DNA of 64,000 bases from positions 1 through 64,000 of the forward strand of contig JBPRGG010000087.1 in NCBI GenBank assembly GCA_051418075.1. The letters are read 5' to 3'. The position numbers and the translations under genes are program-made. This DNA comes from JBPRGG01 sp051418075 (GTDB lineage: Bacteria; Bacteroidota; Bacteroidia; Cytophagales; Cyclobacteriaceae). Below the pieces are notes generated by a model, which saw only the letters and a list, made by a program, of their open reading frames with translations, was not told the DNA's origin and did no database searches. Of this stretch, positions 17,202 through 25,977 are shown in pieces (positions within the stretch are counted from its first letter, which is position 1; the number at the start of each line of letters is the position of its first letter).

Positions 17202-17223
17202 AACCTAAAAATTATATAACATT

Positions 17224-18387
17224 ATGAGTAGAAAAATCAGAATGGGGATGATCGGGGGAGGAAAAGATGCATTTATCGGAGCAGTTCACCGGATGGCCGC
17301 CGCTTTGGATGGTCAAATTGAGCTGGTTTGTGGGGCCTTCAGCAGCAGCCCGGAAAAATCCAGAGAAACCGGCAAATCCTTATTCCTTCCCGAAAACCGG
17401 GTCTATGACAATTATGAACAAATGATCCTGAAGGAAAAAGAATTGCCTGAAGACCAGCGTATGGACTTTGTATCTATCGTAACTCCTAATTACCTGCATT
17501 TTCCCCCCGCCAAAATGGCCCTGGAAAATGGTTTCCATGTAGTTTGTGATAAACCTATGACTTACAACCTGGAAGAAGCCAAAGAACTGGCAGCTTTGGT
17601 AGATAAAACAGGATTAGTATTTGCCTTAACTCATAATTATACCGGCTATCCTATGGTTAAAGAAGCCCGGGCTATGGTAAAATCCGGAAAAGTAGGTAAG
17701 ATCAGGAAAATAGTAGTAGAATATCCGCAGGGCTGGCTGGCCACCAAACTGGAAGATACTGGGCAAAAACAAGCCTCCTGGAGAGCAGACCCTAAAAAAA
17801 CAGGGGCAGCCAATTGTATGGGGGATATCGGTACCCATGCAGAAAACCTGGCCGAATACATCACCGGGCTGAAAATCAAAGAACTATGTGCTGACTTGCA
17901 CATATTTGTAGAAGGTCGTTCTCTGGATGACGATGGCAATGTATTGCTGCGATTTGAAGGTGGTGCCAGTGGTATTTTACATGCATCACAAATAAGTGTA
18001 GGTGAAGAAAACAACCTGAGTATCAGAGTATATGGTGAAAAAGGCGGATTGGAATGGCATCAGCAGGAGCCCAATACCTTGATCATAAAATACCTGGATA
18101 AACCGATGGAAGTATATCGCACCGGAGCTAATTTTGGTTGGCTCAACCAGGCTACCCAGGCCCACAGCCGCTTGCCAGCAGGACATCCGGAAGGATTTAT
18201 AGAGGCATTTGCCAATATTTACCGCAATTTTGCCTTCACAGTTCAGGCCGCACTGGAAGGTAAAAAAGTGGATGAGCAATACCAGGATTTCCCCACAGTC
18301 CATGATGGTGTCAGGGGACTGGCCTTTATTGAATCAGTGGTAGCCTCCAGTCAGTCTGATCAAAAATGGATCGCTTTTAAAAATTAA
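17224..18387 (+). CDS. Gfo/Idh/MocA-family oxidoreductase (cytoplasmic)
   Basis: 387 residues, no signal peptide. Rossmann motif G-M-I-G-G-G (residues 8-13), the strand V-S-I-V-T-P-N-Y-L-H and the catalytic-type C-D-K-P-M-T-Y (family E/D-K-P) are present, followed by the C-terminal alpha/beta domain with G-D-I-G-T-H-A (family G-x-x-D-x-x-x-H). The family oxidises or reduces a sugar or cyclitol hydroxyl with NAD(P). Its partner 35 bp downstream is a TIM-barrel sugar isomerase, a pairing common in pathways that convert inositols or keto-sugars. A promoter-like element precedes it, so it may also be transcribed apart from the upstream genes. Confidence 0.93.
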   Translation: MSRKIRMGMIGGGKDAFIGAVHRMAAALDGQIELVCGAFSSSPEKSRETGKSLFLPENRVYDNYEQMILKEKELPEDQRMDFVSIVTPNYLHFPPAKMALENGFHVVCDKPMTYNLEEAKELAALVDKTGLVFALTHNYTGYPMVKEARAMVKSGKVGKIRKIVVEYPQGWLATKLEDTGQKQASWRADPKKTGAANCMGDIGTHAENLAEYITGLKIKELCADLHIFVEGRSLDDDGNVLLRFEGGASGILHASQISVGEENNLSIRVYGEKGGLEWHQQEPNTLIIKYLDKPMEVYRTGANFGWLNQATQAHSRLPAGHPEGFIEAFANIYRNFAFTVQAALEGKKVDEQYQDFPTVHDGVRGLAFIESVVASSQSDQKWIAFKN

Positions 18388-18422
18388 AAAAATAATCATT
18401 TAACCCAAAAAATAAATTTTTT

Positions 18423-19475
18423 ATGAAAGGACCTGCAGTTTACATATTACAATTTTTAGGTGACGAAGCGCCTTTTAATAGTTTGCCTGCTATTTCAAAG
18501 TACATGGCGGATCTTGGCTACAAAGGCATTCAAGTTCCGGTGGAAATGCCTCATATTTTAGATCTTGATAAAATTGCTGAAAGCCAGGACTATGCCGACC
18601 AAATCAAAGGCACAGTTCAGGAAGCTGGCCTGGAAATTACAGAACTGGGTACCCACTTAACCGGGCAACTGGTCGCTGTACATCCGGCTTACGATATTCT
18701 GTTTGATGGTTTTGCCGCCGATTCGGTAAGAGGCAACCCTAAAGCCCGCACAGAATGGGCTGTAGACCGAATGAAAAAATCTGCCATTGCTTCCAAAAGA
18801 TTGGGTTTAAATGCCTGTGTGAGCTTTTCCGGAGCCTTACTTTGGCCTTACATGTACCCATGGCCACAAAGAGCCGCCGGACTGGTAGAGGATGGTTTTA
18901 AAGAACTGGCCCAGCGATGGATACCTATTTTAAATGAATTTGACAAACATGGGGTAGACGTCTGTTATGAACTACACCCGGGAGAAGACCTGCATGATGG
19001 GATCTCTTTTGAAAGATTTCTGGAAGCTACTAACAATCACCCCCGGGTAAAGATCAACTATGATCCCAGTCACTATGTCTTACAACAAATGGACTACATT
19101 CAGCATATTGACTTCTACCATGAATATATTAAGGCTTTTCATGTGAAAGATGCAGAATACAACCCCACCGGCAAATCAGGAGTTTACGGAGGTTTTCAGG
19201 ATTGGGTGGATCGCCCCGGCCGGTTCCGTTCCCTGGGAGATGGTGAAGTAGATTTTGGCTCCATTTTTTCGAAACTTACCCAATACGGCTATGATAGCTG
19301 GGCGGTACTTGAATGGGAATGCTGCCTGAAAAATCCGGAAGATGGAGCCCGGGAAGGCGCACCATTTATTGCCAGCCATATGATCAAAAGAACAGAAAAG
19401 GCTTTTGATGACTTTGCCGGATCCGGAGCCAATGAGTCCTTAAACAAAAAAGTGTTAGGTACTGACCGTACATAA
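18423..19475 (+). CDS. Sugar phosphate isomerase/epimerase-like TIM-barrel protein
   Basis: 350 residues of the AP-endonuclease-2/xylose-isomerase-like barrel family. Metal-ligand type strands are visible: V-C-Y-E-L-H-P-G-E-D, I-N-Y-D-P-S-H-Y, K-A-F-H-V-K-D-A-E-Y and A-V-L-E-W-E-C at the end (Glu, Asp, His, His/Asp, Glu set around one divalent metal). It probably isomerises or epimerises a keto-sugar made or used by the preceding dehydrogenase, with which it is co-transcribed. The substrate is unknown. A strong hairpin terminator follows. Confidence 0.9.
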   Translation: MKGPAVYILQFLGDEAPFNSLPAISKYMADLGYKGIQVPVEMPHILDLDKIAESQDYADQIKGTVQEAGLEITELGTHLTGQLVAVHPAYDILFDGFAADSVRGNPKARTEWAVDRMKKSAIASKRLGLNACVSFSGALLWPYMYPWPQRAAGLVEDGFKELAQRWIPILNEFDKHGVDVCYELHPGEDLHDGISFERFLEATNNHPRVKINYDPSHYVLQQMDYIQHIDFYHEYIKAFHVKDAEYNPTGKSGVYGGFQDWVDRPGRFRSLGDGEVDFGSIFSKLTQYGYDSWAVLEWECCLKNPEDGAREGAPFIASHMIKRTEKAFDDFAGSGANESLNKKVLGTDRT

Positions 19476-19488
19476 ATGAATACAAAAG

Positions 19489-19519
19489 AAAAAGGGGATT
19501 GTTGCCAGATCCCCTTTTT
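19489..19519. terminator. Bidirectional intrinsic terminator
   Basis: A perfect 11-bp stem AAAAAGGGGAT (19489-19499) with ATCCCCTTTTT (19509-19519), A-run on one side and T-run on the other. It serves the isomerase gene and the convergent CoA-disulfide reductase gene. Confidence 0.9.
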
Positions 19520-19546
19520 CACTATTGTTCTCATTGCATTTATTTT

Positions 19547-21220
19547 CTACCTTTCCTTGGGAAAAGGCCAGGCAGTTAAACCGCCTTCCAGCACCTTCAC
19601 CCGTTCATATCCTTCAGACATCAGAAAAGTGGCTGCTTCATAACCTCTTAACGACACTTTACAGAAAACAATGATCTCCTTGCTTTTATCCTGAGGTAAA
19701 CTGGACAGGCTCTTTCGCAGGGTAGGAAGCGGTATCAACACTTCTCCTAAGCCCAGTCGGGTATCTTCATACTCATCCTGATTTCTCACATCCAGCAGGT
19801 AAAAAGGATCTTTCTTATCCAGCTTATGGATCATTTCAGAAGCACTGATCCCTTCCATCCTCCCCAGGTATTTATTTTCTAATACATGGGCCGCCGCTAA
19901 AAAATTATCGATGGCCGGAGAATAAGGTGGTGCATAAGGCAGATCAAGGCTTACCAGGTCAGAAATTGTCATCCCGGCATGCAATGCCATGGCTCCGGTA
20001 GCAATGCGTTTGGCCACATCTCCTTCTCCTACTGCCTGCATGCCCAAAAATTTACCGGTTTTCTTATCTGCTACCATTTTTATCACCATAGACCTGGCAT
20101 CCATAAATCCTGGTTTATCATTTCCAGCCATAATGATTGAAACCACCTCCGGAAATCCTTTTTTGACGGCATATGATTCTGATAGCCCGGTATTGGCTAC
20201 TGTATAATCAAAAGCCTGACAAATTGCGGTCATTACCACTCCTTTATACTCAACCTGCTGATCATTTATGATATTCTGACCCACTATCCGGGCTTGCAAA
20301 TTAGCCGCATCCCCCATGGGTAGCCAGGTATTTTCTCCATTAATGATATTTTTAACTTCAATACAATCTCCGGCGGCATAAATATCCGGATCACTAGTCT
20401 GAAGGTACTGATTTACCCGTATACCACCAATATCGCCAATTTCCAGTCCGATTTTTTTTGCCAGATGAGCGTTGGGCTTTACCCCTACTGAAACCAACAC
20501 CAGCTGGCATTCCAAGGTGTCTCCATTGCTTAGCCTTACCCCCATTACCTTACCATCCTTACCAATGATCTGTTCCGCCGAAACACCAGTGATCACTTCA
20601 GACCCCTTTGAAATAATGTGATTTTCCACCAGTTGAGCCATTTCCCAATCCATAAAACTCAATATCTGGTTGATCCGCTCCACTATGGTTACTTTTATCC
20701 CGGCCAGTTGCAATGCTTCAGTGGTCTCAATACCTATTAAACCGCCGCCTATTACTACTGCATGCTTTACTTCATTTTTATTGACCAGGTCTTTCAGGTA
20801 CTGCGCATCTTCTACACTTTGCAAAGTGGAAACACCCTGCAAATTAATACCCTGTATTGGAGGAATGATTGGCTCTGAGCCAGTGGCAATTACCAGTTTG
20901 TCATAAGGAAAAGTTCTTTCTTCAGAGGTTATCAGGTTTTTGGCTATAACCTGCCTGGCCTTTCTGTCCACATCTATCACCTCTGTATTTATGATGGCAT
21001 TGATATTTTTTATATTTTGAAAAGCATTTGGTTCTTTCACCATTTGGCTTTGCTTATCAAACACGCCTCCAACATAATATGGATAACCGCAAGAAGCCAT
21101 ACTTAAAAAGCGCCCCTTCTGGATCATGGTGATTTCTGCATGTTGATCTAACCTTCTGGCTTTGGAAGCAGCCTTGGGACCTGCAGCAGCCCCTCCTATT
21201 ACTACAATTTTTTTTGGCAT
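19547..21220 (-). CDS. CoA-disulfide reductase with C-terminal rhodanese domain
   Basis: 557 residues. Residues 1-450 form an FAD/NAD(P)H disulfide reductase: FAD motif V-I-G-G-A-A-A-G, single redox cysteine Cys44 (S-M-A-S-C-G-Y-P-Y-Y), second Rossmann V-I-G-G-G-L-I-G-I-E near 157, and the F-A-D site stretch Y-A-A-G-D-C. Residues ~465-557 form a rhodanese domain with catalytic Cys520 (V-F-C-K-V-S-L-R-G). This matches CoADR-RHD enzymes, which reduce CoA persulfide or polysulfide. Its role is likely thiol or sulfane-sulfur handling in the cytoplasm. The protein starts directly after a strong promoter, so the leader would be only a few bases. Confidence 0.94.
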   Translation of the reverse strand: MPKKIVVIGGAAAGPKAASKARRLDQHAEITMIQKGRFLSMASCGYPYYVGGVFDKQSQMVKEPNAFQNIKNINAIINTEVIDVDRKARQVIAKNLITSEERTFPYDKLVIATGSEPIIPPIQGINLQGVSTLQSVEDAQYLKDLVNKNEVKHAVVIGGGLIGIETTEALQLAGIKVTIVERINQILSFMDWEMAQLVENHIISKGSEVITGVSAEQIIGKDGKVMGVRLSNGDTLECQLVLVSVGVKPNAHLAKKIGLEIGDIGGIRVNQYLQTSDPDIYAAGDCIEVKNIINGENTWLPMGDAANLQARIVGQNIINDQQVEYKGVVMTAICQAFDYTVANTGLSESYAVKKGFPEVVSIIMAGNDKPGFMDARSMVIKMVADKKTGKFLGMQAVGEGDVAKRIATGAMALHAGMTISDLVSLDLPYAPPYSPAIDNFLAAAHVLENKYLGRMEGISASEMIHKLDKKDPFYLLDVRNQDEYEDTRLGLGEVLIPLPTLRKSLSSLPQDKSKEIIVFCKVSLRGYEAATFLMSEGYERVKVLEGGLTAWPFPKER

Positions 21221-21569
21221 TTTTTATTTCAAATCTAAAGAATTGAATCGATTCTCAAAATGATATTTTTAAAAAGTATTCAAATTGGTGTAAAACATCT
21301 CGTTTTTTTAAATATCTACCACAAAAATATAATTGCAATCTTTATCAGGTTGGTAAATATGTGATTCTCAGGATTTCCCACTACCCTACCCGCTGACCAG
21401 CTACACCAGGGCCACCCGGCGCCCAAGCCAGCCATCCCACCACCAGCAACGGTCTTGGGCCGCCTCCAGAGCCGGTTTTTTTTATTCACATTCCCTTACT
21501 GTTTTAAATATTAAGGCAGCTGACTGTCCAACTATAGGTACTTTGGTGCGGAGAAGAATTCAAATTAAT
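21221..21569. other. Intergenic region with a GC-rich island
   Basis: About 350 bp. The promoter lies at its left end. The segment 21380-21475 is markedly GC-rich (CACCCGGCGCCCAAGCCAGC and similar) in an otherwise AT-rich surrounding and ends in a run of eight T. No gene is evident in it. It may be a remnant of foreign or repeat DNA. Confidence 0.4.
21230..21258 (-). promoter_or_regulatory. Promoter for the CoA-disulfide reductase gene
   Basis: On the minus strand TTG (21256-21258), an 18-bp spacer and TAGATTTG (21230-21237) fit the Bacteroidota -33/-7 promoter. The predicted transcript start lies about 3 nt before the ATG at 21220. Confidence 0.7.
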
Positions 21570-24545
21570 TTAACCCACAGGATTATCTATGCGATCTTTT
21601 CCACTCGTTTTCAGGTCAGGCAGATGGATTAAAAACCTGCTACCAATGGAAACAATGGAATCCACTGAAATCTTGCCATCCAGCTTTTCAATGGCCTGTT
21701 TTACAATATATAAACCAATACCTGCCCCATTGGAAATTTCAATGCCCCGGTAAAACATATTAAATACTTTCGGTAATACCGCTTTTTCAATGCCCAGCCC
21801 ATTGTCCTCAAAAGAAATTTTGGCTACTCCTTCCTCAGTGACATCCACTTCTATATAAATATGGCTTTCTTCTTTAGAAGGATGCATATAAAGAATAGAA
21901 TTACAAATAATATTTCTGAATACATCCTTAAGCCTTTCCGGATCTGAATGAAATACCTTATCACTCACATTAATGTATTTCTGGATCTTTGTAGTATTTT
22001 CCAGGTAAGAAAGCTCATCAAAACATTCGCTGATCAAAGCTTCAAAATTGATCGGCTCAATATTGATCTTCGTAAATAGGTTTTTAGAATGACTCAGAAT
22101 ATCCTGAATAAAAAGATCAAGCCGTTTAATCCGCTGCTCGATCAGACCAAGGTATTTTTCGCTTTCATCTGAACTTCTGTTGAGTTTGAGCAGGTTCAAC
22201 AACCCCGTGATAGAAAGCAGAGGAGATCGCAGATCATGAGATACTTTATATACAAAATTATTTAACTCCTGATTCCTGATCTTTAACTCTTCTTCGGTAG
22301 CTTTAATATCCGTAATATCCTGTACAATACCAATAATTTTTTGAGCTGAACCTTTATCATCAAAAAGCTTCTCAGCCCGGGCATGAACCGTTCTTTCCTC
22401 CTTATCATTCAATCGCCGGATCCTTACCTTGATATTTAAATACTTGACCTTTCCTAATACAAAGTCGTTGATTTTCTTCTTGGTGCTAATAAAGAAATCA
22501 GGCAGGATCATTTGCTCCAAAATTTCTTCCTTCATCTCAGCATCAGATTTATACATACCAAGTATATGATAAGTTTCCTCCGATAAGATCAATTCCCGGG
22601 TTTTGAGGTTAATTTCAAAATTACCCAGATTGGCAAAACTCTGGGCTTGTTGTAACCTTCTTTCACTCTCTCTCAGATGATCCTCTGTATGCTTTCGATA
22701 AGAAATATCTACTATCTGGGCCAGTTTCTGGATGGGTCTCCCCTGGCTGTCCCGGATAAGGGTAACTTTGTTGATGGTATACAACAGGGTCCCATTACTG
22801 CAAACATATCGGGCCTCAGACTGATATTCATTCCTGTCACCTTCCAGCAAGAGCAGATCTTGTTGATAAATCTCTCCCACATCCTTTTTATAGATCAGCT
22901 TCTTCAGGTTTTTACGCATCAAATCACTGTTTTGATACCCTAAAAGTTCACAAAATGAGGCATTTACACTCACAATATCCCCTTCCATCGATGTGATGGT
23001 CATTCCGATGGGAGCCTTTTCAAACAACAGCTTAAAATGCTCTTCACTTTTTTTCAAGGCCTCTTCGGCAAACTTTCTCACTGAAATATCCACGATAAGG
23101 CCTTCCAGGTATTTCATCTGCCCTTCATTTTCCTGTCTCACCCAGGATCGTTCCTGTATCCAGCGAATACCTCCATGTTTGGATACAATCCGGTATTCCC
23201 TGGTAAAAAAATCATTGGCCTTCAGCCGGATGTAATTGGTTAATTCATTCTGTATTTTTCCCCTGTCTTCCTTGTGGATAATATCTCCGAATTTCATGCG
23301 GCGGGACAGAAAATCGTCCTGGGTATAACCCAACTGGTTTATATTTTCCGAGACAAATGAGACTGGCCGGCTGGCATCAATGCCCCATAAAAAAGCAATC
23401 GCCGGACTTTTATTGATGATCCTGGCCAGTTCTTCTCTGCGATTGGTCAGGTTGATCAGCTCATTTTCAATTTTCTTACGCTCTATGATCCTTTTCTCTT
23501 TAGCCATGTTGTCGGCTGCCATTTCGGTAATAACCCGGGAAACCTGGTAAAGATGCTGGCAGATCTGGTGGAATCGGGCCTGAGGTATTAATGGAATGGC
23601 TTGCTTGGCCTGCTTTAAAACAGATTTCTTGATATCAAATTTCTGGGCAAAAAGATCAATCAGGTCCTTGTCCGAATGATCCGTCCATACCTGTCCCAGC
23701 AACCACTTGCCGATAATCTTCTGGTTGAGGACGATATTGATGGTACATTCCCATAAGCCACTGTATGGATTCACCTGGATCACCAGGTGCTGGTCATTTT
23801 CCGGTTTTACAAAAGTGGTAGTAAACAGATAACCTAAATTCTTATCATACTTATGAAATATAGCATCAGCCATGACATTAAAATTGCTGGGACTAGTCAA
23901 AGGCCTGCCATCTTTATCTACAATGATTGAGGCGGCCCCGGTAATCCGGGCAAAAGCATCCTGAATTTCCTGTAATTTAGCCGGATCAAATAAACTTTCC
24001 AGAAAAACTCCTTCAAGACTACCATTATAGTTCAGGTTTAGCGAGGTTGAAGTTTGCGGTTGAACATCGGCCTCAAAAGCAGCTTCTTTCTTTGATCTCA
24101 TTCCCAGTTCCCTCACAACGCCCATCAAGCCCACCACTTCCTGCTGATCATCCTTCAGAGGCGTATAATAACCCTCATAATAATCCTCCAGACCATTGTT
24201 TAACATAGGATTAAATGGCATACCATTCTTCACTACCACTTTCCCCCTCAAAACCTGTTGAAAATCCTTCTGATAATTATTGAGTAAAGGAAACAGCTCA
24301 ATGGCTGACCTACCCACACAATTTTCCCTTTTTAGACCGGAATAACGTTCCATCTGCCTGTTCCAATTGGTGATGGTCAGTTGCTGATCCAAAGAAAATA
24401 TGCCGTCAATGGTACTGTTAAAAAGATTTAGATACTTTTCCTGAGTCGCTAGATGCTCCATTCCCAATTTAATTGATTGATTATCTGCTGATAGTGAAAA
24501 ATAATGGCTGAATATAATTAATAAATCAGGAAAAGAAAAACTCAT
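21570..24545 (-). CDS. Multi-PAS sensor histidine kinase with a PocR-like domain
   Basis: 991 residues. Order: PAS at ~35-150 (opening F-N-S-T-I-D-G-I-F-S-L-D); a PocR-type ligand-binding domain at ~185-355 (L-Q-E-I-Q-D-A-F-A-R-I-T-G, V-D-K-D-G-R-P-L-T-S-P-S-N-F, I-G-K-W-L-L-G-Q-V-W); three further PAS/PAC units at ~375-490, 500-625 and 635-745; HisKA with His770 in V-S-H-D-L-R-S-P-L; then a HATPase with the N-box around F-R-N-I-I-C-N-S and G-box E-D-N-G-L-G-I. It has no membrane segment, so it is a cytoplasmic sensor. No response regulator gene lies beside it, so it is an orphan kinase. The first ATG and Met29 are both possible starts. Confidence 0.92.
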   Translation of the reverse strand: MSFSFPDLLIIFSHYFSLSADNQSIKLGMEHLATQEKYLNLFNSTIDGIFSLDQQLTITNWNRQMERYSGLKRENCVGRSAIELFPLLNNYQKDFQQVLRGKVVVKNGMPFNPMLNNGLEDYYEGYYTPLKDDQQEVVGLMGVVRELGMRSKKEAAFEADVQPQTSTSLNLNYNGSLEGVFLESLFDPAKLQEIQDAFARITGAASIIVDKDGRPLTSPSNFNVMADAIFHKYDKNLGYLFTTTFVKPENDQHLVIQVNPYSGLWECTINIVLNQKIIGKWLLGQVWTDHSDKDLIDLFAQKFDIKKSVLKQAKQAIPLIPQARFHQICQHLYQVSRVITEMAADNMAKEKRIIERKKIENELINLTNRREELARIINKSPAIAFLWGIDASRPVSFVSENINQLGYTQDDFLSRRMKFGDIIHKEDRGKIQNELTNYIRLKANDFFTREYRIVSKHGGIRWIQERSWVRQENEGQMKYLEGLIVDISVRKFAEEALKKSEEHFKLLFEKAPIGMTITSMEGDIVSVNASFCELLGYQNSDLMRKNLKKLIYKKDVGEIYQQDLLLLEGDRNEYQSEARYVCSNGTLLYTINKVTLIRDSQGRPIQKLAQIVDISYRKHTEDHLRESERRLQQAQSFANLGNFEINLKTRELILSEETYHILGMYKSDAEMKEEILEQMILPDFFISTKKKINDFVLGKVKYLNIKVRIRRLNDKEERTVHARAEKLFDDKGSAQKIIGIVQDITDIKATEEELKIRNQELNNFVYKVSHDLRSPLLSITGLLNLLKLNRSSDESEKYLGLIEQRIKRLDLFIQDILSHSKNLFTKINIEPINFEALISECFDELSYLENTTKIQKYINVSDKVFHSDPERLKDVFRNIICNSILYMHPSKEESHIYIEVDVTEEGVAKISFEDNGLGIEKAVLPKVFNMFYRGIEISNGAGIGLYIVKQAIEKLDGKISVDSIVSIGSRFLIHLPDLKTSGKDRIDNPVG

Positions 24546-24891
24546 TGCAGAAAGTGGGTGAATTATTCCTCCACAAATTTTTCAATTAACGTTCTAATGA
24601 AGTAAAAACTCAGCCCATTTTCCTGAAATCATAAAATTTGATAACAAACGTTTGGCCTCATACACTTGATAACCAATGGGAAATATCCAGTCGCCATATA
24701 ATACACGAAAAAAACTAATACCTCAAATCAAGCCGTGATTATTCCATAAAACAAGTGTCCGGTAAAACAATTTTGGTAAATCTAAAAATTGACCATATTG
24801 GATGCATGTCTGATATCTGGTCCTGTCTGCTGTTATTTTACTTCATTTTTCCCTATTTTTTGACAATGTAAGATATTTGGTCAAAAATTCA
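24546..24891. other. Intergenic region between kinase and cyd genes
   Basis: About 350 bp. An A/T-rich 8-bp inverted repeat (TTTTTGAC at 24857-24864 with GTCAAAAA at 24880-24887) lies just after the cydB stop and may act as a weak terminator. I see nothing else. Confidence 0.4.
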
Positions 24892-25968
24892 TCAATAACT
24901 GGATGAGTTAATTTGGGTTTTGCCCCGATAAGTCCAGTAAATGATAGAGGTATACCCAATCACAAATGGCATACCCCATATGGCTACTTTAAACATGGTC
25001 CTCAGGGTATATTCAGTAGAAGCTCCATTGTAAATATCCAGATTATAAGCCGGGTCAATATTTGAAACCATCATATTGGGAAATATGCCCAGGGCAAATA
25101 ACATGATCAGGGCGGCAATGGTACAGGCAGAGGAAATAAACATTTCCATGGGTTTATTTTTAGCCAGCGTTCTTGATATGTTGATGATAGCCAGAATATT
25201 AAGCAACACAACGGTCCAGGCTATCACTGAAATCAATGTTTGGTGATGCAAGATCAAATCATGCTGTACACCCTGAAGGATCACCCGCCCGAAAGAAAAA
25301 TTTGCGATCATTTCCGGCCTCAGGTATAACGTGGCCCCGGTAAGGGCTAAAAACAATATGATGAAAATGATGTAGGAATATTTGATCCATTTTTTCACCT
25401 GCTTTTGCAAATCACCTTCTGTTTTGAGATTCAAATAAATAGCCCCGTGCATGGAAAACATGCTGAGGTTAAACACACCAGCCAATAACGTGTAAGGCGT
25501 GATCAAATCAAGAAAAGAACCCTGATATTCCATATCTGAGCCAATCTTGAATCCCATCACCACATTTCCTATAGCTACCCCAAACAACAAGGCGGCCAGA
25601 ATGGATCCGATGGAAAAGCTGGTATCCCAGGTGTTTCGCCAGCGGGAGCTTGGTTCCTTACTTCTGAATTCGATAGATACGGCCCGGAAGATCAGTGCTA
25701 CTAACAGCAACATGAAGGGCAGGTAAAACCCTGAGAATGCAGTGGCATATACATTGGGAAAAGCAGCAAACAAAGCACCTCCGGCAGTAATAAGCCATAC
25801 TTCATTCCCATCCCAGACAGGGCCAATGGAATTAAGCATGACCCGGCGATTATGATCTCCCTTACTAAACAGGTGTAAAGCACCTACACCGAGGTCAAAA
25901 CCATCCAGAATGGCATATCCCATCAGTAAAGCGCCTACCAGAATGTACCAAACAACATTGAAATCCAT
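24892..25968 (-). CDS. cydB: Cytochrome bd oxidase subunit II
   Basis: 358 residues, eight to nine membrane segments, opening with W-Y-I-L-V-G-A-L-L-M-G-Y-A-I-L-D-G-F-D-L-G, the hallmark of CydB. Further conserved stretches are N-S-I-G-P-V-W-D-G-N-E-V-W-L and F-A-A-F-P-N-V-Y-A-T. With CydA it forms the high-affinity terminal quinol oxidase. It starts 9 bp after cydA. Nothing is missing. Confidence 0.98.
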   Translation of the reverse strand: MDFNVVWYILVGALLMGYAILDGFDLGVGALHLFSKGDHNRRVMLNSIGPVWDGNEVWLITAGGALFAAFPNVYATAFSGFYLPFMLLLVALIFRAVSIEFRSKEPSSRWRNTWDTSFSIGSILAALLFGVAIGNVVMGFKIGSDMEYQGSFLDLITPYTLLAGVFNLSMFSMHGAIYLNLKTEGDLQKQVKKWIKYSYIIFIILFLALTGATLYLRPEMIANFSFGRVILQGVQHDLILHHQTLISVIAWTVVLLNILAIINISRTLAKNKPMEMFISSACTIAALIMLFALGIFPNMMVSNIDPAYNLDIYNGASTEYTLRTMFKVAIWGMPFVIGYTSIIYWTYRGKTQINSSSY

Positions 25969-25977
25969 ATTTTTACA

